A stretch of DNA of 64,000 bases from Staphylococcus hyicus (GTDB lineage: Bacteria; Bacillota; Bacilli; Staphylococcales; Staphylococcaceae), in the NCBI RefSeq assembly GCF_000816085.1, contig NZ_CP008747.1, forward strand, positions 1,860,001 through 1,924,000. Reading direction: 5' to 3'. Below the pieces are notes generated by a model, which saw nothing but the letters and a program-made list of their open reading frames with translations, searched no databases and was not told where the DNA came from. A program made the position numbers and the translations under genes. Positions 8,591 through 17,096 of this stretch are shown piece after piece; within the stretch, counting starts at the first letter, position 1, and each line of letters begins with the position of its first letter.

Positions 8591-9784
8591 TTAAACACCT
8601 CTTAATTTTCCAGTTAATTTAGGAAAATTATTTTCCCAAATAAACTGCTTATCTCTTAAATTTTTTGTTTGAGAGATAATATGATTCAATAATTTTGGAT
8701 TCTTTTTAATTTGCTCTATATAGTCGATAATCTCTTCTGTTGATGCTCCAGCTTTGGCAAAGCCTAATTGTTGACTGTTAATCAACTCGCCTGTATATCC
8801 CCCCACATTACTCACCACTGGTGTTCCTGAGCAAATACTATCAACAATTTTACCTGGCATCACATTCATAAATACCTCACTAGGCTCTAAAATGGATAAT
8901 GATACGTGATGTCTAGATATGGCTTTTAAACACGCGGCTCTCTTCATTGGTGGCACAAGATGTATTGATGTCAAATGCTCTTTTTTAACAGCCTCTCTAA
9001 ATACATCGGCTTGTACACCATAAATAATTGCTGTCATTTGGATATCCTTTGCGTGCAACCCACGTGCAATGTCTATCAATTGATCCACATTTTGGGCATA
9101 TCCAATATTGCCGGTATACACAACGGAGAAAGTATCATTTTTGACCGGATACAAACATTCCGCTTTTGAAACTGCATTTGGTAAATAGATCATTTCATGA
9201 TTTTCATCCAACATTGTATTAATATAGGATTGAAAGTATGGGTTGTTCACAACGATTTCATCCGCTCGCATATACATTTGTTTTTCCAACCATTTTAGTA
9301 AAGGCAATAAAAACCTAACTTTTATTTTCTTTAAACATAAAAAACTATCTGGCCATAAATCACGTATTTCTAGAAAATATTTTGCTTTTGTATTGCGCTT
9401 AAAAAATAATGTCGCCCAAGCTAAGAAAATATTCGGACTGGATACATAAACATTATCATAGTGTCCCAGTTTCCCTATATACAAACGTACTTTAATCATA
9501 AGTTCGATATAATAAAACAACCGATGGACTAAATCGGAGTGTTGTTTTTGGCAATGCATCCGTATTCTAATAATGCGATATCCTTCTAACGCATTTAATT
9601 CAGCGTCATCGTAATATGAATGATCGTTAAATAATGCATGATTCGGATATGAGGGTTCTGTCGTCACAATTAAAGGTTCATACCCAGCTTTTTCAAATTG
9701 TTTATACAGTTGTTTCATACGATTGGCTGCCGAACCCAATTCCGGATAAAAATTTTGACTGATTAATAAAATTTTACCTTTCAT
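8591..9784 (-). CDS. glycosyltransferase family 4 protein (WbuB-like)
   Basis: GT-B glycosyltransferase, 397 residues. It opens KILLISQNFYPELGSAANRM, the classic start of the WbuB/ManNAc-type subgroup, in which a pro-glu-x-gly-ser loop precedes an alanine/asparagine helix. Other landmarks are FLEIRDLWPDS (138-147), the second Rossmann strand VVYTGNIGYAQN (221-232), and the donor-site stretch MPGKIVDSICSGTPVV (309-324). The usual donor-site glutamate region is SEVFMNV..PGKIVD here. It lies 20 bases after the TagG-like permease gene and directly before the 187-residue gene. WbuB-type enzymes often transfer N-acetylated sugars in polysaccharide loci, which would fit the neighbouring UDP-ManNAc dehydrogenase; that is inference. 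Confidence 0.87.
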   Translation of the reverse strand: MKGKILLISQNFYPELGSAANRMKQLYKQFEKAGYEPLIVTTEPSYPNHALFNDHSYYDDAELNALEGYRIIRIRMHCQKQHSDLVHRLFYYIELMIKVRLYIGKLGHYDNVYVSSPNIFLAWATLFFKRNTKAKYFLEIRDLWPDSFLCLKKIKVRFLLPLLKWLEKQMYMRADEIVVNNPYFQSYINTMLDENHEMIYLPNAVSKAECLYPVKNDTFSVVYTGNIGYAQNVDQLIDIARGLHAKDIQMTAIIYGVQADVFREAVKKEHLTSIHLVPPMKRAACLKAISRHHVSLSILEPSEVFMNVMPGKIVDSICSGTPVVSNVGGYTGELINSQQLGFAKAGASTEEIIDYIEQIKKNPKLLNHIISQTKNLRDKQFIWENNFPKLTGKLRGV

Positions 9785-9804
9785 AATGAGTCCTTTCTTC
9801 CATA

Positions 9805-10617
9805 TTATAGGAAATCTAATAAGCGATCTTTAAAGCGATGATGTACTAATGCCCCTAACGTCAATACGAGAAAAGTAAATGACCAATAGTAAAAATGATC
9901 TGCTGGTGTACCGTATAACACCGGACTATGGTGTACAAAAGCACTTCGATATACTTCAACTAAATACGTAAACGGATTGAGCCGTGCGATGGTTTGTAAT
10001 ATAGGCTGAGCTGAACTCAATCCCCAAAAAATGGGTGTCATAAAAAATCCAAGTCTCAATACATTTTGAAGCACATTTTTTGTATCTCTAATCACAATGA
10101 CTAATGAACTCATTAAGAGTGAAATGCCAAATATTGCAGGAAATGACGCAATAATAAAATAAATAAAAAGACTATACTTCCATATTGGAACATATCCATG
10201 TAATACTGATACAACAAATAAAATGCTCGTCATAAAAAATAAATTAAACAATGTATTAGTAAATGATATGGATAGTAATACTGATGATGGGAATTTCATT
10301 TTTGTGACTAAACTTAAATTAGATTGAATGGCATTCGCACCTGAATTAATACTTTGCGAAATAAACAACCAAGGAAATAAGCCTGAGATTAAATGCACAA
10401 TAAAGGGGGCGCCATCTACAAGGCGATCTCCCCCTCCTCTTAGTCCTAAACCAAAGATCAAATAATAAACTCCGACTTGCATCATCGGTTGTAAAATATT
10501 CCAAAACACACCCAAGTAATGGTTTGAGTACTGACTTTTCATATTATAGACAGCGAGTTGCAATATTTGTTGCCAATTTTCAATTTGTTCTCTTAGTATG
10601 ATGATTAATGCTTTCAC
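9805..10617 (-). CDS. TagG-like ABC-2 permease (polysaccharide export)
   Basis: Membrane component of a polysaccharide ABC exporter, 270 residues with six expected membrane spans. Family hallmarks are visible: the cytoplasmic amphipathic start followed by NHYLGVFWNILQPMMQVGVYY, the GLFPWLFISQSINSG segment, and near the C-terminus NPFTYLVEVYRSA, all typical of the TagG/KpsM/Wzm (ABC-2) family. It should flip a lipid-linked glycan across the membrane with the TagH-like ATPase encoded at 324-1232. The gene lies 25 bases after the CapO-type dehydrogenase and 20 bases before the next transferase. Having the permease at the front and the ATPase near the back of the operon is unusual, since tagG and tagH are commonly adjacent or divergent. 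Confidence 0.9.
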   Translation of the reverse strand: MKALIIILREQIENWQQILQLAVYNMKSQYSNHYLGVFWNILQPMMQVGVYYLIFGLGLRGGGDRLVDGAPFIVHLISGLFPWLFISQSINSGANAIQSNLSLVTKMKFPSSVLLSISFTNTLFNLFFMTSILFVVSVLHGYVPIWKYSLFIYFIIASFPAIFGISLLMSSLVIVIRDTKNVLQNVLRLGFFMTPIFWGLSSAQPILQTIARLNPFTYLVEVYRSAFVHHSPVLYGTPADHFYYWSFTFLVLTLGALVHHRFKDRLLDFL

Positions 10618-10642
10618 AATATAACCTACTATCTAAATGGAC

Positions 10643-11908
10643 TTATGACTTTTTCGTGAATTCATACAAATTTCCGTAATTATAGTATCGTACGGTCTCA
10701 AAGTGATGTTGCATCACATTTTTTGTATCGAAAATAACTTTATCTTTCATGGATGAAAAATCATGGTCTGTTAAATGTTTAAACTCTGAGTGGTCACTCA
10801 ATACGAGCACTAATGATGCATCTTGAACAGCTTTTTCAAAATCTTTTTCAACAAAGTCTAATTCAACATGTGGGTCATATGTGACGACATTCAAAGTCTC
10901 ATCTTGACGTAAAATTTCATAAATATCAAATGCTGGTGATTCACGTATATCATCTACATCACCTTTATATGTCAATCCTAAAACTGTGATTTTAGTGCCA
11001 TTTAACTGTTTGAGCATTTCTCTCGTTTTCTCAACAACGTAGTGAGGCATAGAACGATTCACTTTACGTCCTGTTTGAATGAGCGGTGAGTGCTCTGGAT
11101 CTTTGGCAATAATAAAGTATGGATCCACCGCTAAACAATGTCCCCCCACACCTGGTCCTGGTAAATGGATGTTTACGCGTGGATGTTTATTCGCCATTTC
11201 AATAACATCTAAGACATTTATGTTTAAATTATTACTGATTTTAGCGAGTTCATTAGCAAGTGCAATATTCAAATCACGATACGTGTTTTCCATTAATTTA
11301 CTCATTTCAGCAGTACGTGCATCTGTCTCAATCATTTCACCTTTAACAAACGTGCTATATATACGTTTCCCCGCTTCAATACATGCTGGTGTTATCCCAC
11401 CTATGATTCGATTATTATTGATTAATTCTTCTAAAATTTTCCCAGGTAATACACGTTCAGGACAATGAACAAGATATAAATCTTCCCCTATCGTAAATCC
11501 TTGTTCTTCTAAATATGGCTTAACATGATCATCCATCGTTCTAGGAGCAATCGTTGATTCTACAATAACGGTATTCCCCTTTTTCAAATAAGGAACAATG
11601 CTTTTAGTTGCACTCATAACAATTGAAATATCGCATGATTCATATTCATCATCATTATTGGGCGTCGGTACCGCAATAATAAATGCATCAGCCTCTTCAG
11701 GCGTAAGAGATGCTTTAAACTTACCTGTAGCCAACACTTCTTCATAAGCATCTTGTAAACCTGGTTCCTCTATATGAATGTGACCATTATTCAAACTATT
11801 TACTGCTTTTTCATTAATGTCAACGCCAATAACATCTATGCCATGCTTGGCAAACATAATAGATGTAGGTAATCCAATATATCCTAAACCAACAGTCGTT
11901 AATTTCAT
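10643..11908 (-). CDS. capO: UDP-N-acetyl-D-mannosamine dehydrogenase (CapO/WecC type)
   Basis: Cytoplasmic NAD-dependent enzyme oxidising UDP-ManNAc to UDP-ManNAcA in two steps, 421 residues. The NAD fold is at the start (GLGYIG, 7-12), the substrate-recognition region includes IVESTIAP, CPERVLPGK and ENTYRDLNIALANEL, and the catalytic cysteine is C258 in GPGVGGHCLAVDPYF. The sequence is very close to what I know of S. aureus Cap5O/Cap8O. UDP-glucose dehydrogenases of the same superfamily are the alternative, but the GKILEELINNNRIIGG region fits the ManNAc branch. I start it at the ATG ending at 11908, nine bases after GAAGGG; an in-frame GTG nine bases earlier touches that ribosome site. 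It is the first gene of the operon. UDP-ManNAc would come from the housekeeping MnaA epimerase, not in this window. Confidence 0.88.
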   Translation of the reverse strand: MKLTTVGLGYIGLPTSIMFAKHGIDVIGVDINEKAVNSLNNGHIHIEEPGLQDAYEEVLATGKFKASLTPEEADAFIIAVPTPNNDDEYESCDISIVMSATKSIVPYLKKGNTVIVESTIAPRTMDDHVKPYLEEQGFTIGEDLYLVHCPERVLPGKILEELINNNRIIGGITPACIEAGKRIYSTFVKGEMIETDARTAEMSKLMENTYRDLNIALANELAKISNNLNINVLDVIEMANKHPRVNIHLPGPGVGGHCLAVDPYFIIAKDPEHSPLIQTGRKVNRSMPHYVVEKTREMLKQLNGTKITVLGLTYKGDVDDIRESPAFDIYEILRQDETLNVVTYDPHVELDFVEKDFEKAVQDASLVLVLSDHSEFKHLTDHDFSSMKDKVIFDTKNVMQHHFETVRYYNYGNLYEFTKKS

Positions 11909-12267
11909 TTCATACACCCTTCTTGTTTAATCAATATTATGTGCTCTAACCAAAGATATTAAACCTATATTAATTCTTAATTAAATTTGAAATAATTTCA
12001 ATCTTAAAGCTACCTTCTTCCTTAATTTTAACACTAACTTAGAATATGATTAAATTTAACTATATAATTTTTACAATTTCTTAATAAATGCTGCTATCAC
12101 CAATAATTTTATATAAGTATAAATATCTTTAATGTTTATCATATTATATATCAATATATCAAAACTTCAAATTTTTAAATGTTGCAACTTTTCATTTAAT
12201 ATAGTATGAAATTAAAACCTACAAGCATTAGTATGATTTAGTTATCGCTGGTGCCTTTAACTGAAAA

Positions 12268-12384
12268 ATTGGGTTAGGACGTAAAACATTTCAATATATG
12301 ATTGTCCTTAATGCCTCGCTTTTCTAGGCGCCTTACCTCAACTAATTTTAAGAGCAGAAATCTCTTAGATTTCTGCCCTTAAAA
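12268..12384 (+). repeat. intergenic hairpin repeat, plus-oriented copy
   Basis: A sequence reading GGGTTAGGACGTAAAAC at 12271-12287 is followed by a strong hairpin, TTTTAAG.GCAGAAATCT (12346-12363) against AGATTTCTGC.CTTAAAA (12367-12384), with a three-base loop and one mismatch. The GGTTRGGACRTAA start resembles that of the minus-oriented copies at 12491-12573 and 44824-44964. From general knowledge of staphylococcal genomes, GGGACATA-led hairpin repeats are common between genes. Confidence 0.5.
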
Positions 12385-12490
12385 TAGATTTTCGGTTTCA
12401 TTATAATGCCTCAGAAATCTCGCCTAAGGAATTAATCACACTTCATTACATGGTCCATCACTAAAATTAAATTTATTAATATAGATAGAT

Positions 12491-12573
12491 AATAGCCAGT
12501 AAAGTTCATATATTATTAAATTTTGTTGGCTTATTTTTAATTAACAGGGGGGCTATGTCTCACCCCCCTTAAA
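12491..12573 (-). repeat. intergenic hairpin repeat, minus-oriented copy A
   Basis: Read on the minus strand it begins with a G6/C6 hairpin whose loop is TGAGACATAG, then TTAATTAAAAATA, then a second inverted repeat built from AATAAGCCAACAAAA and ACTTTACTGGCTATTAT. The same order of parts occurs at 44824-44964 with a conserved GACATA loop and a different first stem, so the stem changes while the loop is kept. Confidence 0.55.
12546..12569 (-). terminator. probable pgcA terminator
   Basis: Six G-C pairs (GGGGGG 12547-12552, CCCCCC 12563-12568) in a short hairpin downstream of pgcA, followed on the minus strand by TTAATTAAAAAT. It is part of repeat copy A. Confidence 0.5.
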
Positions 12574-12679
12574 TACATAAGTCACAGATTATTCCATTTT
12601 AATCCGCTCCCCCCTCAATACACTATAAAAAAGTGATTGGAAATGAAGAACTTATTAATATACTAAAACTATATTGAGA

Positions 12680-14323
12680 CTACAAAAATTGTTGTTGAAA
12701 TGCCTTAATGACATTTTCAAAATTTCCCACTTTAAGTGAAAAATAGATTTTCATTTTAGGTTCCGTCCCTGATGGACGAATCGCGATAAAACCTTCATCA
12801 AATGTAAAGCGAATCACATTTGAAAACGGTAAAGTCATCACTTCTTGTACACCAGTTTCAATGTTCGTTGCCAAGCCTTCACGATAATTTTCTATCGTTT
12901 TAATTTTTAAACCACACAAGTGTGTATCGCTGTATTGACTAAAAGTGGTCATTAACGCTTTGATTTTGGCTCGCCCTTCTTTTCCATCATAAACCGGCGA
13001 GAGTGTTAAATCTTCAAATCGTCCTACTCGTCGATAAATATCTTGTAGTACATCATAAAGCGTTCGGCCATCATCATGCAATTGTTGTTTATATTTTACT
13101 AATAAAGGAATGCATTGAATGGCGTCTTTATCCCTTGAGAAATCTTGAATTAAGTATCCATGACTTTCTTCATACGCTAACACTAGCTGTTGATTCATAT
13201 TTGAGCGTTTCTCAAGTTGATCAGATATATACTTAAAGCCTGTTAATACATTTACACTATCTAATCCAAGGTGCTGAGCTAATGCCTCACTCGTTGCACC
13301 TGTCACAATCGTTTTTATAATGTATTTGTGCATTGTACACTCTGACAATTCTTTTGCACGCAACATCATTAAAATTAAACCTATTTCATTCCCGTTAAAA
13401 AAGTAGTGTGAACCATCTTCATAACGCTCGATGATACCAAATCGGTCTGCATCAGGATCAGTCGCTATTATCAATTGTGCATGTGTTTTATTTGCAAGTT
13501 TTATCGCGTGATCAAACGCCACGGGATCTTCTGGGTTTGCAGTTTTACACGTTGGGAATGCACCGTCAGGTATCGATTGTTCTTCATCAATTGAAAAGTT
13601 TTCAAACCCTAATCGTTTAAGAATATGCGAGAGGATCGGTAGGCTTGTACCGTGTAAACTTGTGAGTAGTACATGCGCCCCATGATCCTGAATAGCCCCA
13701 TACAGACGTGTCACATGAACAATGTACTGTTCAGTCACTGATTGAGGTAAGTCACGAATAAATCCGCTTTCAATTAAGACCTCCATTGGCTCTACATCTA
13801 TATTTAACGGTGAGTCTATCGCATTGATATATGTGCTCAACGCTTCAGACGCTTCTGGCAACAATTGTCCACCCTCTCGACCGTATATTTTTATGCCATT
13901 ATAATCACTTGGATTATGGCTTGCCGTAATCATAATGCCTGCATCAGCTTTAAGATATCTTATCGCAAAGGATAACTCGGGTGTAGATTTATATGTATTC
14001 GATACAATGACATACACTGACTGAGTTGCTAAAACTTTAGCCATTTCTTTCGCAAATGCTTCTGATAGATAACGTGTATCATAATGAATTACGACTAAAG
14101 GTTCTACTAAGTCACGACGAAGAAGTTGTGCTAGACCTAGTGCAACTTTTCGAACTGTAAATTTATTCAACCGACCAGGTCCAAGACCAAATTTACTTCT
14201 AATCCCAGCAGTACCGAATGTTAATTCATCCTCGAACGCTTCCATACGCTCTTGCTCATTTTGTTGCTCATAGAAGGTTTTTACTAAACTTTCTTCTAAA
14301 CGTGACATCCATTGTGCCTTCAA
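12680..14323 (-). CDS. pgcA: alpha-phosphoglucomutase
   Basis: Cytoplasmic enzyme converting glucose-6-phosphate and glucose-1-phosphate, the entry to UDP-glucose for glycolipid and wall polymers. It is an alpha-D-phosphohexomutase with four domains in the usual order: the phosphoserine loop TASHNPSDYNG, the metal loop DPDADRFG, the sugar loop EESHG, and the C-terminal phosphate loop RPSGTEPK. I prefer a TTG start ending at 14323, giving KAQWMSRL, because AAGGATGGTG lies at a normal distance; an in-frame ATG ending at 14335 directly touches AAGG and has no spacing. The gene stands alone, facing lcpB divergently. UgtP and LtaA, which use its product for the lipoteichoic acid anchor, are encoded at 49.9-52.2 kb of the same window. 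Confidence 0.92.
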   Translation of the reverse strand: MKAQWMSRLEESLVKTFYEQQNEQERMEAFEDELTFGTAGIRSKFGLGPGRLNKFTVRKVALGLAQLLRRDLVEPLVVIHYDTRYLSEAFAKEMAKVLATQSVYVIVSNTYKSTPELSFAIRYLKADAGIMITASHNPSDYNGIKIYGREGGQLLPEASEALSTYINAIDSPLNIDVEPMEVLIESGFIRDLPQSVTEQYIVHVTRLYGAIQDHGAHVLLTSLHGTSLPILSHILKRLGFENFSIDEEQSIPDGAFPTCKTANPEDPVAFDHAIKLANKTHAQLIIATDPDADRFGIIERYEDGSHYFFNGNEIGLILMMLRAKELSECTMHKYIIKTIVTGATSEALAQHLGLDSVNVLTGFKYISDQLEKRSNMNQQLVLAYEESHGYLIQDFSRDKDAIQCIPLLVKYKQQLHDDGRTLYDVLQDIYRRVGRFEDLTLSPVYDGKEGRAKIKALMTTFSQYSDTHLCGLKIKTIENYREGLATNIETGVQEVMTLPFSNVIRFTFDEGFIAIRPSGTEPKMKIYFSLKVGNFENVIKAFQQQFL

Positions 14324-14557
14324 AATGTGCACCATCCTTAATGTATAATTTAAATAACCACATCATCATTATTATACATGATGTTTAAATGCATTGTGAA
14401 ACAATCCAATGTATTTAATGCAGTGGCTTACATCTTTAACAATCGGTGTTATACGCTTAATTTTTTGTCATATATAGATTAAACGACAGTATGATACGTT
14501 GCATTTTCACACGCACCATAATGAAAACGCTTATTTCATCATTTTTATGTAAAATCA

Positions 14558-14587
14558 TTGAAAGGCAGTTACATTTTCCTATACAAT
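14558..14587 (+). promoter_or_regulatory. candidate lcpB promoter
   Basis: TTGAAA (14558-14563) and TACAAT (14582-14587) are separated by 18 bases and lie about 45 bases before the lcpB start, a good match to a vegetative sigma-A promoter. A ribosome site (TTAGGAGCAACTTACA) follows. Confidence 0.55.
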
Positions 14588-14632
14588 AAGGAATCATAGA
14601 GATAAAATACACTTTTTTAGGAGCAACTTACA

Positions 14633-15856
14633 ATGAATAAAGTTTTCAAATACGTGCTGTATTTGCTTGTTCTCATACTCGTAATTGTTCCTGCAATATT
14701 TGCTTTTATTTTATTTAATTCGTCAAGAGATGCTTTTGACGATTCTTTTTCGCAAAAAGATAGAAGAGAATCTGTGCTGCGACAACATAAAGTGAATCCA
14801 TCCAAAGAACCTGTATCCATATTATTTCTAGGTATAGATGATAGTGATGCACGTAGAGAAAATGGTCAAAGTGTCGAACAATCGCGAACGGACGCGATGA
14901 TTTTATCAACGTTAAATCCTGATAAAAACCAAATTCGTTTGCTCAGCATTCCTCGAGACACTTTAAGTTACATTCCAAAAGTAGGTTATTACGACAAAAT
15001 CACACATGCACATGCATATGGTGGACCTGAATCATCTATGGATACGGTTGAAAAGACATTAAATATTCCAGTTGATTATTATGTTCGTATTAATATGGAT
15101 GCTTTTGCAGAAGCTGTCGATGAATTAGGTGGCATAGAATTTGATGTGCCATATGATATTAATGAGCCAAACAGAACAGATCAAGGTCGAATTAAAATAA
15201 AAAAAGGAAAACAAGTTTTGAATGGAGAAGAAGTTCTCGCTGTGACAAGAACACGAAAACAAGATTCCGACTTAAAACGCGGTCAACGTCAAATGGAAGT
15301 TTTAAAAACATTATTCCATAAAGCGCAAGAATCACAATCTCTGCACAAACTAGACGACATCATTAAAATTGTAGGAAGCAATTCACAACATAACTTATCG
15401 TATGATGAAATACGCGCACTCGCAACCAATTATCTTGTCAGTGATACTGAAATTAAAACAGAACAACTCAAAGGTGAAAACGAGCTTTTAAATGGTATCT
15501 ATTATATCAATCCTGATATAGATGCGCTGATCAAAACTGCAAATCGATTACGCAGTGATTTAGGCTTAGAGCCTATTAAAGATCATCAAAAATTTCTTAT
15601 TGAACGGGTGAAACGTGCATTTGGAGAAATTCCTCCCCTACTCAATATTGACGATAGCTTGTTAGATCCAAATTCTAAGAAGAATACTGAGGAAACGCCA
15701 TCAAACGAACAAAATGATACAGCGGCTCAAGACCATGTTCCAACAGACGCCACACCCCCTCAGAATCAAAATGCAGGTCAGCCCGCTGTTCAAGATAATT
15801 CGAATGTACAAGACAATACCAATGTTCAAGACCCTAATACGCAACCCGTATACTAA
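14633..15856 (+). CDS. lcpB: LytR-CpsA-Psr family wall-polymer ligase LcpB
   Basis: Membrane-anchored LCP protein, 407 residues, expected to transfer lipid-linked wall polymers onto peptidoglycan outside the cell. There is a short cytoplasmic start, a signal-anchor helix (about 7-30), then the LCP domain with ILFLGIDDSDARR, the arginine/aspartate set in SRTDAMILSTLN and LLSIPRDTL, the KITHAHAYGG stretch, and VTRTRKQDSDLKRGQRQ. The tail from about 340 is low-complexity Q/N/D/T. Gene order (lcpB, a DUF2538-type gene, an acetyltransferase, atl) matches S. aureus, where this LCP paralogue is LcpB. LCP paralogues differ in preference between teichoic acid and capsule, so it could also handle the glycan encoded at 1-11.9 kb; that is inference. 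Confidence 0.87.
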   Translation: MNKVFKYVLYLLVLILVIVPAIFAFILFNSSRDAFDDSFSQKDRRESVLRQHKVNPSKEPVSILFLGIDDSDARRENGQSVEQSRTDAMILSTLNPDKNQIRLLSIPRDTLSYIPKVGYYDKITHAHAYGGPESSMDTVEKTLNIPVDYYVRINMDAFAEAVDELGGIEFDVPYDINEPNRTDQGRIKIKKGKQVLNGEEVLAVTRTRKQDSDLKRGQRQMEVLKTLFHKAQESQSLHKLDDIIKIVGSNSQHNLSYDEIRALATNYLVSDTEIKTEQLKGENELLNGIYYINPDIDALIKTANRLRSDLGLEPIKDHQKFLIERVKRAFGEIPPLLNIDDSLLDPNSKKNTEETPSNEQNDTAAQDHVPTDATPPQNQNAGQPAVQDNSNVQDNTNVQDPNTQPVY

Positions 15857-15873
15857 AAAAGGAGGTATCTAAC

Positions 15874-16344
15874 ATGTCGCGACACACATATGAAAAAATC
15901 AATCAAATTAATGGGATGTTTACAATGTTAGAGCAACAAATTATCCATAGTAAAGATATGGCTCATTTTCGCTCAGAACTCTTTTATGTTAATCATGCCC
16001 ATCGTGAAAATTATGAAGCCCTCCTCGTTTACTATTCAGATAGTGAAGTAAATCCAGTTATTAACGCAGCTTGTTATATTGTGGCGTTACCTGAAATTTT
16101 TGACGCTATCGATGTTTTTGACTCACCCCTTCCTTTTTCATGGGTTTATAATGAAAAAGGTTTGACACCTGAAATGCAAAGTTTAAGCGTACCCATACAA
16201 TATCTTGTTGCAGCAGCTTTGGAAGTGACTGATGTCAATATTTTCAAACCTTCTGGATATACAATGGGTATGAACAATTGGAATCTCGTTCAAATGCGTA
16301 TTTTCTGGCAATATACGGCTTTAGTTCGACAACAAGCAGAGTAA
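15874..16344 (+). CDS. DUF2538 family protein
   Basis: Cytoplasmic protein of 156 residues found next to lcpB and atl in staphylococci; no biochemical role is known to me. It is largely helical, rich in aromatic residues, without signal or membrane segments. Typical stretches are EKINQINGMFTMLEQQI, YVNHAHRENYEALLVYYSD and MNNWNLVQMRIFWQYTALV. It starts 17 bases after lcpB with an ideal ribosome site (AAAGGAGGT), so it is co-transcribed with lcpB, and a strong terminator follows at 16368-16401. The DUF number is from memory and should be treated as a family label only. Confidence 0.72.
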   Translation: MSRHTYEKINQINGMFTMLEQQIIHSKDMAHFRSELFYVNHAHRENYEALLVYYSDSEVNPVINAACYIVALPEIFDAIDVFDSPLPFSWVYNEKGLTPEMQSLSVPIQYLVAAALEVTDVNIFKPSGYTMGMNNWNLVQMRIFWQYTALVRQQAE

Positions 16345-16367
16345 AATATAAATAAAACAATAAAACT

Positions 16368-16401
16368 GAGAGTTTGTATGCGGATAACGCTGCAAACTCT
16401 C
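16368..16401 (+). terminator. rho-independent terminator after the lcpB operon
   Basis: GAGAGTTTG pairs with CAAACTCTC, followed by TTTTTAG. It closes the lcpB-DUF2538 unit. Confidence 0.8.
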
Positions 16402-16470
16402 TTTTTAGTATGTTGAATTCATTGTATAAATAATTTAATGTAAAGAAAAAATACTTGAGGAGTGATTTAA

Positions 16471-16899
16471 TTGATTAAAAAAGTGGAAAGTGAAAAAGAG
16501 TACCAAGATGTATTATCGATTCGAATGACTGTTTTTGTAGATGAGCAAAATGTTCCCAAAGAGGAGGAGATAGATGAATTTGAACATATCTCTACACACT
16601 TTATCGCGTATGATGATAACGGTATGGCTCTAGCCACAGCAAGATACCGCATTGTGGATTCAATTGTTAAAGTAGAGCGAGTAGCTGTCTTAAAAGACGC
16701 TCGGGGATTAGGCGTTGGTAAACAACTCATGCTTTTTCTAGAAAATGACGCATTGCAACAAGGCTACACTCAATTCAAGTTAGGTGCGCAAACACATGCT
16801 ATCCCATTTTATGAAGCGTTAGGCTATACAGCTTATGGTGATCAATTTTTAGATGCTGGCATCCCTCATTATTTCATGAAAAAGCAAGTAAGATTGTAA
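16471..16899 (+). CDS. GNAT family N-acetyltransferase
   Basis: Acetyl-CoA-dependent acetyltransferase of 142 residues, cytoplasmic, substrate unknown. It reads like the ElaA/YjcF subgroup: VLSIRMTVFVDEQNVPKEEEID near the start, then the central strand KVERVAVLKDARGLGVGKQLM, which contains the acetyl-CoA pyrophosphate loop (R-x-x-G-x-G-K), and a C-terminal LGAQTHAIPFYEALGYTAYG with the family's alanine-x-x-phenylalanine-tyrosine helix. The start is a TTG codon at 16471 with GAGGAG eight bases or so upstream. It is a single gene between two terminators/promoter regions, in the same place as in S. aureus (between the lcpB unit and atl). Confidence 0.85.
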   Translation: MIKKVESEKEYQDVLSIRMTVFVDEQNVPKEEEIDEFEHISTHFIAYDDNGMALATARYRIVDSIVKVERVAVLKDARGLGVGKQLMLFLENDALQQGYTQFKLGAQTHAIPFYEALGYTAYGDQFLDAGIPHYFMKKQVRL

Positions 16900-17096
16900 A
16901 AATTAATAATCCTGTAATATTTCTCTAATCAATTCACTAATAACGAAATATAAAAAAGTTTGAATCTAATGTATATCGTGAAACGATTATTAAAATTAAA
17001 TTACAATACAATTAAAAACACCATTTGTGAGTTGGGACACTATATAATGATATCAATCAACTTTATACTATCTTACAGATAAAAAGGGGTAATGAA

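Larger units (their letters stand above)
11909..12679. other. 771-base non-coding region between glycan operon and pgcA
   Basis: No credible gene on either strand. The first 330 bases next to capO are extremely AT-rich and should hold the promoter of the glycan operon, but I cannot choose between several weak -10/-35 matches. The rest holds two members of a hairpin repeat family (listed separately) and the probable pgcA terminator. Confidence 0.6.

Noticed and set aside
11079-11468. 129-codon plus-strand ORF inside capO
   Set aside because: Antisense shadow of a well-supported enzyme gene.
16900-17096. WalR operator before atl (TGTAAA and TGTAAT near 16896-16920)
   Set aside because: The two half sites are 12 bases apart instead of the 5 of the WalR consensus.
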